Source of the DNA: Streptomyces prunicolor NBRC 13075
GTDB taxonomy: Bacteria > Actinomycetota > Actinomycetes > Streptomycetales > Streptomycetaceae
Reading direction: 5' to 3'
DNA: 64,000 bases
Assembly: GCF_000367365.1 (NCBI RefSeq)
Contig: NZ_BARF01000039.1
Coordinates: forward strand, 22,395-86,394
Part shown: positions 8,794-16,663 of the stretch, one piece after another
Layout: the number at the start of each line of letters is the position of its first letter
Position numbering within the stretch: position 1 is the first letter of the stretch
Notes under the pieces: model-generated
Databases searched by the model: none
Seen by the model: the letters and a program-made list of their open reading frames with translations, nothing else
What the model was told of the DNA's origin: nothing
Position numbers and translations under genes: made by a program

Positions 8794-9942
8794 TCAGGCC
8801 GCGTGCACCACGTCCTTGACCTCGGCGAAGTGGCACGCCGACTCGTGGGCCGCCGGGGTGTCGGAGCCCTTGAAGCGCTCCGGGATCGCGAGCAGCGGCT
8901 CCTCCTGGGCGCACTTGTCCTGAGCCTTCCAGCACCGGGTGCGGAAGCGGCAGCCGGACGGCGGGTTGGCCGGGGAGGGCACGTCACCGGTGAGGATGAT
9001 CCGGTCACGGCGCTCGCGGGCCTCCGGGTCCGGCACGGGGACCGCCGACAGCAGCGCCTGGGTGTAGGGGTGCGTCGGGTACTCGTAGATCTGCTCGTCG
9101 GTGCCGACCTCGGCCATCTTGCCGAGATACATCACGCCCACGCGGTCCGAGATGTGCCGGACGATGGACAGGTCGTGCGCGATGAAGATGTAGGAGAGGT
9201 TGAACTCGTCCTGCAGTCGCGCCATCAGGTTGATGACCTGTGCCTGCACCGACACGTCGAGCGCGGAGACCGGCTCGTCGCAGATGATGATCTCGGGGTT
9301 GAGCGCGAGGCCGCGGGCGATGCCGATGCGCTGGCGCTGACCGCCCGAGAACTGGTGCGGGTAGCGGTTGATGTACTCCGGGTTGAGGCCTACGACGTCC
9401 AGGAGGTCCTTCACCTTGCGGCGACGGTCTCCTTTCGGCGCCACCTCGGGGTGGATGTCGAAGGGCTCACCGATGATGTCGCCCACCGTCATACGGGGGT
9501 TGAGCGAGGTGTACGGGTCCTGGAAGATCATCTGGATGTTCCGGCGGACGGCCTTGAGGGCCCTTCCGGACAGCCGGGTGATGTCCTGGCCCTTGTAGAA
9601 GACCTCGCCAGCCGTCGCCGTCTCCAGGCTCATCAGGAGCTTGGCGACCGTCGACTTGCCGCAGCCGGACTCGCCCACGATGCCCAGGGTCTCGCCCTGG
9701 TGCAGGTCGAAGGAGATGCCGTCGACGGCTTTCACCGCGCCGATCTGGCGTTTTATCACGATCCCCTGGGTCAGCGGGAAGTGTTTGACGAGGTTGCGCA
9801 CCTGGAGGATCGGCTCGCCCCGCTCGACGTTCGCGTCGAGGGCCGCGACGGCCTCCTCCTCCGAGTGCACCTCGGCCACCTCCACGTCGGAGACGTTTGG
9901 CGTCGCGTCCTTGGGCTCGTCGGCCTTGGTCGGGTCAGCCAT
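8794..9942 (-). CDS. Oligopeptide ABC transporter ATP-binding protein (OppF/DppF-type)
   Basis: ATPase of 382 residues, last gene of the - strand importer operon. An acidic leader of about 45 residues (ADPTKADEPKDATPNVSDVEVAEVHSEEE region) precedes the ATPase core, longer than in the + strand operon's homologue. Walker A GESGCGKST, signature FSGGQRQRI, Walker B IIICDEP and switch IAHDLS are present, and the tail GCRFRTRCWKAQDKC is the oligopeptide-type extension. Its start overlaps the stop of the upstream ATPase by 8 bases (ATGGCTGA). Confidence 0.94.
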   Translation of the reverse strand: MADPTKADEPKDATPNVSDVEVAEVHSEEEAVAALDANVERGEPILQVRNLVKHFPLTQGIVIKRQIGAVKAVDGISFDLHQGETLGIVGESGCGKSTVAKLLMSLETATAGEVFYKGQDITRLSGRALKAVRRNIQMIFQDPYTSLNPRMTVGDIIGEPFDIHPEVAPKGDRRRKVKDLLDVVGLNPEYINRYPHQFSGGQRQRIGIARGLALNPEIIICDEPVSALDVSVQAQVINLMARLQDEFNLSYIFIAHDLSIVRHISDRVGVMYLGKMAEVGTDEQIYEYPTHPYTQALLSAVPVPDPEARERRDRIILTGDVPSPANPPSGCRFRTRCWKAQDKCAQEEPLLAIPERFKGSDTPAAHESACHFAEVKDVVHAA

Positions 9943-10996
9943 GGATCGTCTCCTTCCAGAAGTGGCACGCGCTGGCGCGGCCGGGCAGTTCCGTTCCGTC
10001 CGCCTCGGTCACCGGGACCAGTGGCGGGAACTCCGTACGGCAGATGTCCTGCGCCTTGTCGCAGCGCGGGTTGAAGGCACAACCCGCCGGTACCTTCAGC
10101 AGGTTGGGCGGCAGGCCCTTGATCGCGTAGAGCTCCTGGCCCTTCTGGTCCAGGCGCGGGATGGAGTCCAGCAGACCCCGGGTGTAGGGGTGCGCGGGAC
10201 GCTTGTACAGCTCGTGCACCGGCGCCGTCTCCACGATGCGGCCCGCGTACATCACCGCGATCTTGTCGGCGACGTCCGCGACCACTCCGAGGTCGTGGGT
10301 GATGAGGATGAGCCCCATCCGGTACTCGCGCTGCAACTCCGCGAGCAGGTCCATGACCTGGGCCTGGACAGTCACGTCGAGGGCCGTGGTGGGCTCGTCG
10401 GCGATGATCAGGTCCGGCTCCAGGGCCAGCGCCATGGCGATCATGATGCGCTGGCGCATACCGCCGGAGAACTGGTGCGGGTAGTCGTTCACCCGCGCCG
10501 CGGCGGCCGGGATCTTCACCCGGTCCATCAGCTCGATGGACTTGGCCTTGGCCGCCTTGCGGGACATGCCCTGGTGCACCCGGAACATCTCGCCGAGCTG
10601 GAACCCCACGCTGAGCACGGGGTTGAGCGAGGACAGCGCGTCCTGGAAGATCATCGCGATCCGGGCACCGCGCAGCTTGCGCCGCTCCTCGGCTCCCATG
10701 GTCAGCATGTCCTTGCCGTAGAAACGGATCTCCCCCTGCGGGATCCGGGCCGGCGGCATGTCGAGGATGCCCATGATCGCCTGCGCGGTCACGGACTTGC
10801 CGGAGCCGGACTCGCCGAGCACGGCGAGCGTCTCTCCGGAGTTCACGGTGTAGTTGACGCCGTTGACGGCCTTGACCACACCCTCGCGGGTCTGGAACTC
10901 GACGTGCAGATCGCGCACTTCGAGCAGGGGACCGGTGTTCTCGTGGTCGCCGGGGCGCTGGGCCGGAACGGCGTCCGTCGGGTCGATGATGGTCAC
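9935..10996 (-). CDS. Oligopeptide ABC transporter ATP-binding protein (OppD/DppD-type)
   Basis: ATPase of 353 residues. Motifs are Walker A GESGSGKSVT, signature FSGGMRQRI, Walker B LIIADEP and switch ITHDLG; the Ser-Val variant of Walker A and the GMRQR signature are usual for OppD. The C-terminal cysteine pair is in GCAFNPRCDKAQDIC. It lies 11 bases downstream of the OppC-type permease gene and overlaps the OppF-type gene, so the operon is tightly packed. With its partner it would form the heterodimeric motor. Confidence 0.94.
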   Translation of the reverse strand: MTIIDPTDAVPAQRPGDHENTGPLLEVRDLHVEFQTREGVVKAVNGVNYTVNSGETLAVLGESGSGKSVTAQAIMGILDMPPARIPQGEIRFYGKDMLTMGAEERRKLRGARIAMIFQDALSSLNPVLSVGFQLGEMFRVHQGMSRKAAKAKSIELMDRVKIPAAAARVNDYPHQFSGGMRQRIMIAMALALEPDLIIADEPTTALDVTVQAQVMDLLAELQREYRMGLILITHDLGVVADVADKIAVMYAGRIVETAPVHELYKRPAHPYTRGLLDSIPRLDQKGQELYAIKGLPPNLLKVPAGCAFNPRCDKAQDICRTEFPPLVPVTEADGTELPGRASACHFWKETIHG

Positions 10997-11007
10997 GTAC
11001 GCCTCCC

Positions 11008-11946
11008 TCAGCGCATCTTGGGATCGAAGGCGTCGCGAACCACGTCGCCGAGCATGATGAAGGCCAGGACCGTGATGCTCAGGGCACCGGCCGGGAACAT
11101 CAGCGCGTGCGGCGAGGTCAGGAACCTGTCCTGGGCGTCACTGATCATCACGCCCCAGGAGATGTTGGGGTACTGGATGCCGATGCCCAGGTAGGACAGG
11201 GCGGCCTCGGCGCTGATGTACACACCGAGGTTCATGGTGGTGATGACGATGACGGGGGCGAGCGTGTTCGGCAGGATGTGCCGGAACGCTATTCGCCACG
11301 ATCCCGCGCCCAGTGCCCGCGCGGCCGTCACATAGTCGTTGTACTTGTTCGCGATGACCTCGCCGCGCATGATCCGGTAGACCTGCGGCCAGCCGAGGAT
11401 CGCCATGATGAACGACACCGACCACACGTCGCCGCCGCCCCAGATGGACATGATCAGCAGACCGCCGATGATGAGCGGCAGCCCCGCGAAGACTTCGGTG
11501 ATGCGGGAGAGCAGCGCGTCGGCCCAGCCGCCGATCAGACCGGCCAGCATGCCCACCAGGCCGCCGATCAGCGTGGTGGCCGTGGTGGTCACGACACCGA
11601 CGACGATCGAGTTGCGGGTGCCGTACACGGTTCGCGTGTAGATGTCGCAGCCCTGTACGTCGTAGCCGAACAGGTGCCCGGACGAAGGCCCGGTCATGGA
11701 GTTCTGCAGCTGGCAGAAGCCGTCGGAGAACGGGGAGCGCGCCGTGAACAGGCTTGGTGCGATCGCCAGCGCGAGCAGGACCAGGATGATCAACGAGGTC
11801 ACGATGAACATGGGCCGCTTGCGCAGATCGGCCCACCCGTCCCTGAGCAGGCTCGCCTGTCGGGCCGCCGCCTTCTCCTCCGCCTCGATCTCCTTGGCGA
11901 TGGCGGCCTCGTCGGTGGTGGGCCTTTCTATCGTCTTCTCACTCAT
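11008..11946 (-). CDS. Oligopeptide ABC transporter permease (OppC-type)
   Basis: Channel subunit of 312 residues. ATG 11946 is preferred to a start nine codons upstream because it overlaps the preceding stop (ATGAGTGA), the same arrangement as elsewhere in this operon. A hydrophilic, charged N-terminal region (EAEEKAAARQASLLRDGWADLRKRP) precedes helix 1. Markers are HLFGYDVQGCDIYTRTVYG after the first helix and the EAA loop (TAARALGAGSWRIAFRHILPN). It ends FDPKMR as usual for OppC. Confidence 0.93.
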   Translation of the reverse strand: MSEKTIERPTTDEAAIAKEIEAEEKAAARQASLLRDGWADLRKRPMFIVTSLIILVLLALAIAPSLFTARSPFSDGFCQLQNSMTGPSSGHLFGYDVQGCDIYTRTVYGTRNSIVVGVVTTTATTLIGGLVGMLAGLIGGWADALLSRITEVFAGLPLIIGGLLIMSIWGGGDVWSVSFIMAILGWPQVYRIMRGEVIANKYNDYVTAARALGAGSWRIAFRHILPNTLAPVIVITTMNLGVYISAEAALSYLGIGIQYPNISWGVMISDAQDRFLTSPHALMFPAGALSITVLAFIMLGDVVRDAFDPKMR

Positions 11947-12865
11947 AGCGGATCCTCGGGTCGAGCACGGCATACAGCAGGTCCACGAGGAGGTTGGCGA
12001 CCAGGTAGATCAGTACCAGGAGGGTCACCAGACCGACCACGACGGGCCGCTCACGCAGATAGACGGACTGGGCCAACTGGCCGCCGATGCCGGGCATGTT
12101 GAACACGCGCTCGGTGATGATGGCGCCGCCCATGAGCGCGCCGAGGTCGAAGCCCAGGAAGGTGACGACCGGGATCAGGGAGTTGCGCATCGCGTGCACG
12201 CCGATGACCCGCCGCGTCGGAAGGCCCTTGGCGATCGCCGTACGGACGTAGTCGGCGCGGATCGACTCCATCATGCTCGCACGGACGAGTCGGGAGATGT
12301 ACGCCATCGACGTCGAGGCGAGCACGACGGCCGGGAGGATGTAACTCTGCGGCCAGCCCTTCTCGATGCCGGCGACCGGGGTGATCTTGAGGTTCACTCC
12401 GAACTCCAGCTGGAGCACGTTGCCGAGCACGAAGACCGGGATCGAGATCAGCACCAGCGTCGAGATCAGCACGACGTTGTCGATGAACTTGCCCTTTTTC
12501 AGGGCGGAGAAGATGCCCGCGACGACGCCGATCACGGCTTCGATCGCGAAGGACGTCAGGCCCAGCTTCAGCGTGATCGGGAACCGCTCGGAGACGATTT
12601 CGGAGATGGCCCGCCCGTTGTAGGTCTCACCGAGGTCACCGGTGACGACCCCGGTGATGTAGTGCCAGTACTGCTGGTACAGCGGCTCGTTGAGGTGGTA
12701 GTGGTCGCGGAGGATCGCTGCGATGTTGGGGTCGGCGCGCTTGTCGCCGGCCAGTGCCTGGATCGGATCGCCGGGCAGAGCGAAGACCAGGCAGAAGATG
12801 ATGAACGTGACGCCTATGACCACAGGGATCACCTGTAGGAGGCGGCGCGCGACGTATCGGCCCAT
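11939..12865 (-). CDS. Oligopeptide ABC transporter permease (OppB-type)
   Basis: Channel subunit of 308 residues. ATG 12865 has GGAG five bases upstream and gives MGRYVARRLLQVIPVVIGVTF, the standard OppB opening; a longer frame to 12976 would start inside the hairpin that separates this gene from the binding-protein gene. Family markers are LPGDPIQAL after helix 1 and the EAA loop (TAIAKGLPTRRVIGVHAMRNSLIP). The C-terminus LLYAVLDPRIRYE is typical. Confidence 0.93.
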   Translation of the reverse strand: MGRYVARRLLQVIPVVIGVTFIIFCLVFALPGDPIQALAGDKRADPNIAAILRDHYHLNEPLYQQYWHYITGVVTGDLGETYNGRAISEIVSERFPITLKLGLTSFAIEAVIGVVAGIFSALKKGKFIDNVVLISTLVLISIPVFVLGNVLQLEFGVNLKITPVAGIEKGWPQSYILPAVVLASTSMAYISRLVRASMMESIRADYVRTAIAKGLPTRRVIGVHAMRNSLIPVVTFLGFDLGALMGGAIITERVFNMPGIGGQLAQSVYLRERPVVVGLVTLLVLIYLVANLLVDLLYAVLDPRIRYE

Positions 12866-12941
12866 GGGTGCTCCAGAGGGGGGTGCTCGACCCGACCGCG
12901 GCCGGGGGAAGGGCACGGTCGGACGGTAGACGGCAGCAGGA

Positions 12942-12976
12942 GTGAGCAGGGGAAGGCTATTCCTCCCCCTGCTCAC
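12942..12976 (-). terminator. Intercistronic hairpin between binding-protein and permease genes
   Basis: GTGAGCAGGGG at 12942-12952 pairs with CCCCTGCTCAC at 12966-12976 (11 perfect pairs; the loop can extend the stem). It sits in the 146-base gap between the binding-protein stop and the OppB-type start. Such hairpins in importer operons commonly act as partial terminators or 3' stabilisers that leave the binding protein more abundant than the membrane subunits. No T-run follows, so complete termination is unlikely. Confidence 0.65.
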
Positions 12977-13011
12977 CCCGTACTGCTGTGTCAGAACTGC
13001 TCAGAACCGGA

Positions 13012-14634
13012 TCAGCTGAGCTTGACCGTGTCCCACAGGATCTGGTGACCGGCGATCTTCAGCGACTTGATCTTGTCGCTGAAGCCGGTGTTCAGGGTGT
13101 AGAAGTACACAGGGATGTACGGCATGTCCTTGAGGAGGACGTCGTCGGCAGCCTGGTACTTCTTGATGGCCTCTTCGTGCGTCGGGGCCTGGTCTCCCTG
13201 GACGAGGAACTTCTCGAAGTCCTCGTTCGTGTAGCCGGAGTAGTTGGAGCCGTTGGCGATGGCTTCCTTGGAGAAGATCGGGCGGAGGTAGTTCTCCATG
13301 TCCGGGTAGTCCATACTCCAGGCCATACGGAAGGCGCCCTGGTACTTCTTGGCGTCCAGGTCGTTCAGGATGGTCTGGAACTGCTCGAACGGCTTGGCCG
13401 TCACCTTGATACCGAGGGACTGCTGGATCTGGTTGGCGACAGCCTCGATCCACGCCTTGTGATCGCCGTCGGCGTTGTAGCCGATCTCCAGCGTGTTGCC
13501 CGGCAGCCCGCCGCTCTTCGTGTAGAGCTCCTTGGCCGCGCTCGGGTTGTACGTGCAGGCCTCACCACAGGCGCCCTTGCGGTAGCCGTCGATGATCGGG
13601 CTGATGTAGTCGTCCGCGGGCGTACGAGCGCCGAGGAAGATCTTCGACGAGATCGTCGCGCGGTCGATCGACATGGAGATGGCCTTGCGCAGGTCCGCGT
13701 TCTGGAAGGCCTTGTTGTACTTGATCGGGAAGCCGATGTAACCAACGCCGGAGTCGGCCGTGTCCATGTAGTGGCCCGGCAGGTCCTTGTGGTACGTCGG
13801 CAGACCCGAGTTGGGGATCGTCAGCAGGGTGTCGAGGTTGCCGGCGACGAGGTCCTTGTAGGCGGTGTCCAGGTTCGAGTAGACCTTGAAGTTGACACCC
13901 TTGACCTCGATCTTCGAGGCCTCCGGGGACTTGTCGTACTTCACGACACTGATCGACTCGTTGTGCTTGAACGTACCGCTCATCTTGAACGGGCCGTTGC
14001 CGATCGGGGCCTCGCCGAAGGCCTTCGGGTCCTTGAAGAACGCCGTGGGCAGCGGCACGAAGGCGGTGAAGGACAGCTGCGACGGGAACGCAGAGAACGC
14101 GCCGCTCAGGGTGACCTGGAGGGTGCTGTCGTCGACGACCTTCAGACCGGACATCTTGTCGGTCGTGGGCTTCTTGCCCTCGCCCGGGTTGAGGTCCGCG
14201 TAGCCCGCGATGTGGCTGAACAGCGGGTTGGTCTGCTGGGCGTTGGTCTGGTTCGCGCCGTAGTTCCACGCGTCGGCGAAGGACTGGGCGGTCACCTTCT
14301 CCCCGTTGTGGAAGGTGTAGCCAGACTTCAGCTTGATCGTCCAGACCTTGTTGTCCTTGGACTCGATCGACTCCGCCATGGCGTTGACGACCTTGTTGTC
14401 GGCGTCAAGCTTGGTCAGCCCCGTGAAGAGGGCGTTGATGACCTGGCCGCCCTCGGTCTCGTACGTGTTGGTCGGAACCAGGCTGTTCTGCGGTTCGCCG
14501 ATCTCCACCGACACGACGCCGTTGCCCTTGCCGCCGCCAGAGCTGCTGTCGTCACCGCCGCCGCCACAGGCCGTTGCGCCCAGGGCCACAACCGCGGCTA
14601 TCGCAACCCACTTGGCGCTCTTGGCACCACGCAT
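13012..14634 (-). CDS. Oligopeptide ABC transporter substrate-binding lipoprotein
   Basis: OppA/DppA-type binding protein of 540 residues, first gene of the - strand importer operon. The start ATG 14634 has a GGAGGAG ribosome site. The signal peptide MRGAKSAKWVAIAAVVALGATAC ends in a lipobox cysteine at residue 23, followed by a Gly/Ser/Asp linker, so the mature protein is lipid-anchored. The family 5 fold covers the rest (SGYTFHNGEKVTAQSFADAW near residue 110). It is paralogous to the truncated protein at the left edge. Five-gene Opp operons of this kind include the BldK importer of S. coelicolor, required for aerial growth, but the order I recall for bldK (a permease gene first) differs, so no symbol is given. 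Confidence 0.93.
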   Translation of the reverse strand: MRGAKSAKWVAIAAVVALGATACGGGGDDSSSGGGKGNGVVSVEIGEPQNSLVPTNTYETEGGQVINALFTGLTKLDADNKVVNAMAESIESKDNKVWTIKLKSGYTFHNGEKVTAQSFADAWNYGANQTNAQQTNPLFSHIAGYADLNPGEGKKPTTDKMSGLKVVDDSTLQVTLSGAFSAFPSQLSFTAFVPLPTAFFKDPKAFGEAPIGNGPFKMSGTFKHNESISVVKYDKSPEASKIEVKGVNFKVYSNLDTAYKDLVAGNLDTLLTIPNSGLPTYHKDLPGHYMDTADSGVGYIGFPIKYNKAFQNADLRKAISMSIDRATISSKIFLGARTPADDYISPIIDGYRKGACGEACTYNPSAAKELYTKSGGLPGNTLEIGYNADGDHKAWIEAVANQIQQSLGIKVTAKPFEQFQTILNDLDAKKYQGAFRMAWSMDYPDMENYLRPIFSKEAIANGSNYSGYTNEDFEKFLVQGDQAPTHEEAIKKYQAADDVLLKDMPYIPVYFYTLNTGFSDKIKSLKIAGHQILWDTVKLS

Positions 14635-15161
14635 GGGGGCTCCTCCTCATGAGTCCAATGGTTCATCACCTGGGAGAGCGCATGACACATCACCGTCACC
14701 GGTGCCTGAAAAGGTCAAGTGCTCCCCGCGCTCGATGAGTCGCCGCCAACAGCGAGTGACCCGTGATCCGAGCTCTACGCGCCTAACTATCTGCCATGGC
14801 GAGTGACCGAGCCACATTCACAAGGTCTCGGTTCGATCACACCTGACGCGTACATCTTCCAAAATCCGGACAAAGGGTTTGGTGAAAGATCCCTGCGAAA
14901 CGGACTTGTTACACACCTATCGGGCCCGCATGTTCGTATACCGAACGCGAAGGGCATGAAAATTCACTTGCGGAATCGTGGCTCCTGCGCAGGGGTGCAC
15001 GGCCGGCCATTTTCAGCCAACGGACCGCATCACAGGACCGTTCGCCGGTCCCTCACAGGTGACGGACAGGGCCCGCGCTGGCAGAAGACTAATGCCGTGT
15101 GATCCGCCTGGACGGATCCAGGACGAGAACGAGGGTTTTCCCTAACCCTGCCTCGGCCGGG
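14635..15161. other. Intergenic region upstream of the importer operon
   Basis: About 525 bases between the importer operon and the frameshifted small gene, both reading leftwards. It contains the importer promoter and the ribosome site next to 14634. A 99-codon rightward reading frame (14803-15102) has no ribosome site and no actinomycete codon bias, so I do not call it. No hairpin or repeat stands out. Confidence 0.4.
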
Positions 15162-15495
15162 TCAGTCCGCCAAGAACAGCGCCGCCGCGGCCTCGGCGTG
15201 GACCGCGCGCTGGACCCAGGCCGTGAGGTGATCCAGTTCCGTCTCCACGACCGGGTCCAACGACCTTGGCGACTCCGGCGGTTCGGGGTCTGCGTCCCAC
15301 GCCCCGATCCACACGGCACCCTCCGCAGACCGGCGAACCCTGAGGGCGGCTGGCCCCCTTGGTATGGCGTACGGCATTGGCGACCAGCCCGATCAGACCG
15401 TGCATGGCCAGGATCGGACGCATGGTGCGGCGACAGATGGTGACGGCTCTGAGGCCGTTCCGGATGTAGAGGGCGTAGTCCGAGGCTTCGGGCAT
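15162..15495 (-). pseudogene. Frameshifted small conserved-looking protein gene
   Basis: Two adjoining reading frames look like one protein of about 111 residues. The first, from ATG 15495 (GGAG ten bases upstream), reads MPEASDYALYIRNGLRAVTI and continues to about VRHTK near 15358. It then turns into Gly/Arg/Pro-rich out-of-frame sequence, while the +1 frame continues sensibly as RVRRSAEGAVWIGAWDADPE and ends in AALFLAD at 15162. The frame change falls at a run of five G residues (minus-strand AAGGGGGCC, near 15357-15364), which suits a slippage mutation or a sequencing error. Function unknown; no membrane segment or signal peptide. A separate start at ATG 15377 in the second frame is possible but has no ribosome site. 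Confidence 0.55.
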
Positions 15496-15720
15496 GCGTC
15501 ATCAACTCCGTTCGGTGAAGGGGGATTTCACGCGGGAGGCATTGCCGCTGCGACAGGAGAAGGGTTGCCGCCGAGAAGGCGCCTCACGGTCCGCAGGGTG
15601 CGACAGGGCACCGCACTGCGCAGGCACCGTGCGAGGCGACAGACATAAAGGCTCACGAAGCAGCGGAGTTCTCCGCATCGACTCTGTGCAGATCAGCCAG
15701 ATCAAGTGCGCACAGATTGC

Positions 15721-15760
15721 AAAAAAACCCGGGTGCCCCCAATGAGGGGGACCCGGGCTT
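15721..15760 (-). terminator. Intrinsic terminator of the secreted protein gene
   Basis: Read on the minus strand, a hairpin (CCCGGGT and CCCCC arms paired with GGGGG and ACCCGGG, one bulged base, 4-5 base loop) is followed directly by seven T residues. This is the clearest Rho-independent terminator in the window. It lies 56 bases after the stop of the gene at 15816-16412. The rest of 15496-15815 holds no recognisable gene. Confidence 0.9.
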
Positions 15761-15815
15761 CAAGTGGCTTGCTGTTGCCGGACGTTATGGGCCCGGCCGT
15801 GCGTCAGTAACTGCT

Positions 15816-16412
15816 TCAGCAGTACTGCTTCTTGACGATGTAGGCGATGCTCTTACTGCTGACGCTCTCACCACATCGCACGGCCCCGTCGACGATCGCG
15901 GCGTACGTCTTGGCCGTACCGTGCGCCTGCTCGATCCACTTGGTGCCACGGTCGCATCGGTATCCGACCCAGTAGCCCGATGCCTTGTACCGGCCTACGT
16001 AGAACCAGTACTGCCCCTTGTTCGTGAGCGTGTCGGTCACGCTGAGGCTCTTGGTTGTGGTCGAGCCCTTGGTGTGGGTGTAGCTGCCGTCGACGTGCGC
16101 GTCCAGACTGGCAAGAACCTTCCCCAAGGAGAAGCCGGCCGAGCTGCCCCCACTGACGGTCCATCCGGACGACAGGGTCTTGGTGTGGGAGAGCGTCTTC
16201 GTGATCTTGCGGCTACCTCCGGAGTACTCCTTCTCATAGCCCTTCACATCGTGCGTGAGCACCCGGCTGTGGTCGGTACTGACCCACTTCACGGTACGCG
16301 TACCCGGGTCACAGATCAGCGGGCCGGCGTTCGCCTGGCTGGTTGGAATCGCAACCAGCGCGGCAGCCAACACACCAGTGGCCGTGGTGGCTATTGCCAT
16401 CCTCTTCTTCAT
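15816..16412 (-). CDS. Small secreted protein with strand-rich Ser/Thr core
   Basis: Unrecognised exported protein of 198 residues. The ATG at 16412 is preceded by GGGGAG and gives the signal peptide MKKRMAIATTATGVLAAALV with cleavage after QANA near residue 29; an upstream start (16523) would bury this signal. Residues 70-128 are dominated by Ser, Thr, Gly and alternating hydrophobics (for example SGGSSAGFSLGKVLASLDAH), then come aromatic strands (GQYWFYVGRYKASGYWVGY). Four cysteines (34, 153, 180, 198) suggest disulfides. The order of elements, including a VDGSYTHTKG motif comparable to VGKTWSHTES, parallels the secreted protein at 2058-2600. It has its own intrinsic terminator, so it is monocistronic and probably well expressed. 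Confidence 0.8.
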   Translation of the reverse strand: MKKRMAIATTATGVLAAALVAIPTSQANAGPLICDPGTRTVKWVSTDHSRVLTHDVKGYEKEYSGGSRKITKTLSHTKTLSSGWTVSGGSSAGFSLGKVLASLDAHVDGSYTHTKGSTTTKSLSVTDTLTNKGQYWFYVGRYKASGYWVGYRCDRGTKWIEQAHGTAKTYAAIVDGAVRCGESVSSKSIAYIVKKQYC

Positions 16413-16605
16413 GACAACTCCCCGTTGTTCGGCAGCTGTGGCATGCACAGCCGCCGATACCCACGTCTTCGTCGATTGACGAGACGCGGACAAGAGTCGA
16501 CCACGACGTGGAATCGTCTGCAATGAAATTGAGCGAAACTTGAGCGATTATCGACAGCAATGCCGCGCGACACCCCACCCCCACAAGGTTGCTGGAACCC
16601 TGTTC

Positions 16606-16648
16606 AGCCTGGCGGGCCGGGGCCATTAAGGCCCCGGCCCGCCAGGCT
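16606..16648. terminator. Terminator downstream of typA
   Basis: A perfect 19-base-pair stem with a 5-base loop (16606-16624 paired with 16630-16648) begins 15 bases after the typA stop codon. There is no strong T-run, as is common in actinomycetes. Confidence 0.8.
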
Positions 16649-16663
16649 GTTTCGTCAGACGCC

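Noticed and set aside
8794..14634. Assignment of the - strand importer operon as bldK
   Set aside because: The composition (five Opp genes, lipoprotein binding subunit) would fit, but the gene order I recall for S. coelicolor bldK differs and I cannot align sequences here, so no symbol was given.
14803..15102. 99-codon + strand open frame upstream of the importer operon
   Set aside because: No ribosome site, weak codon bias and no recognisable protein features.
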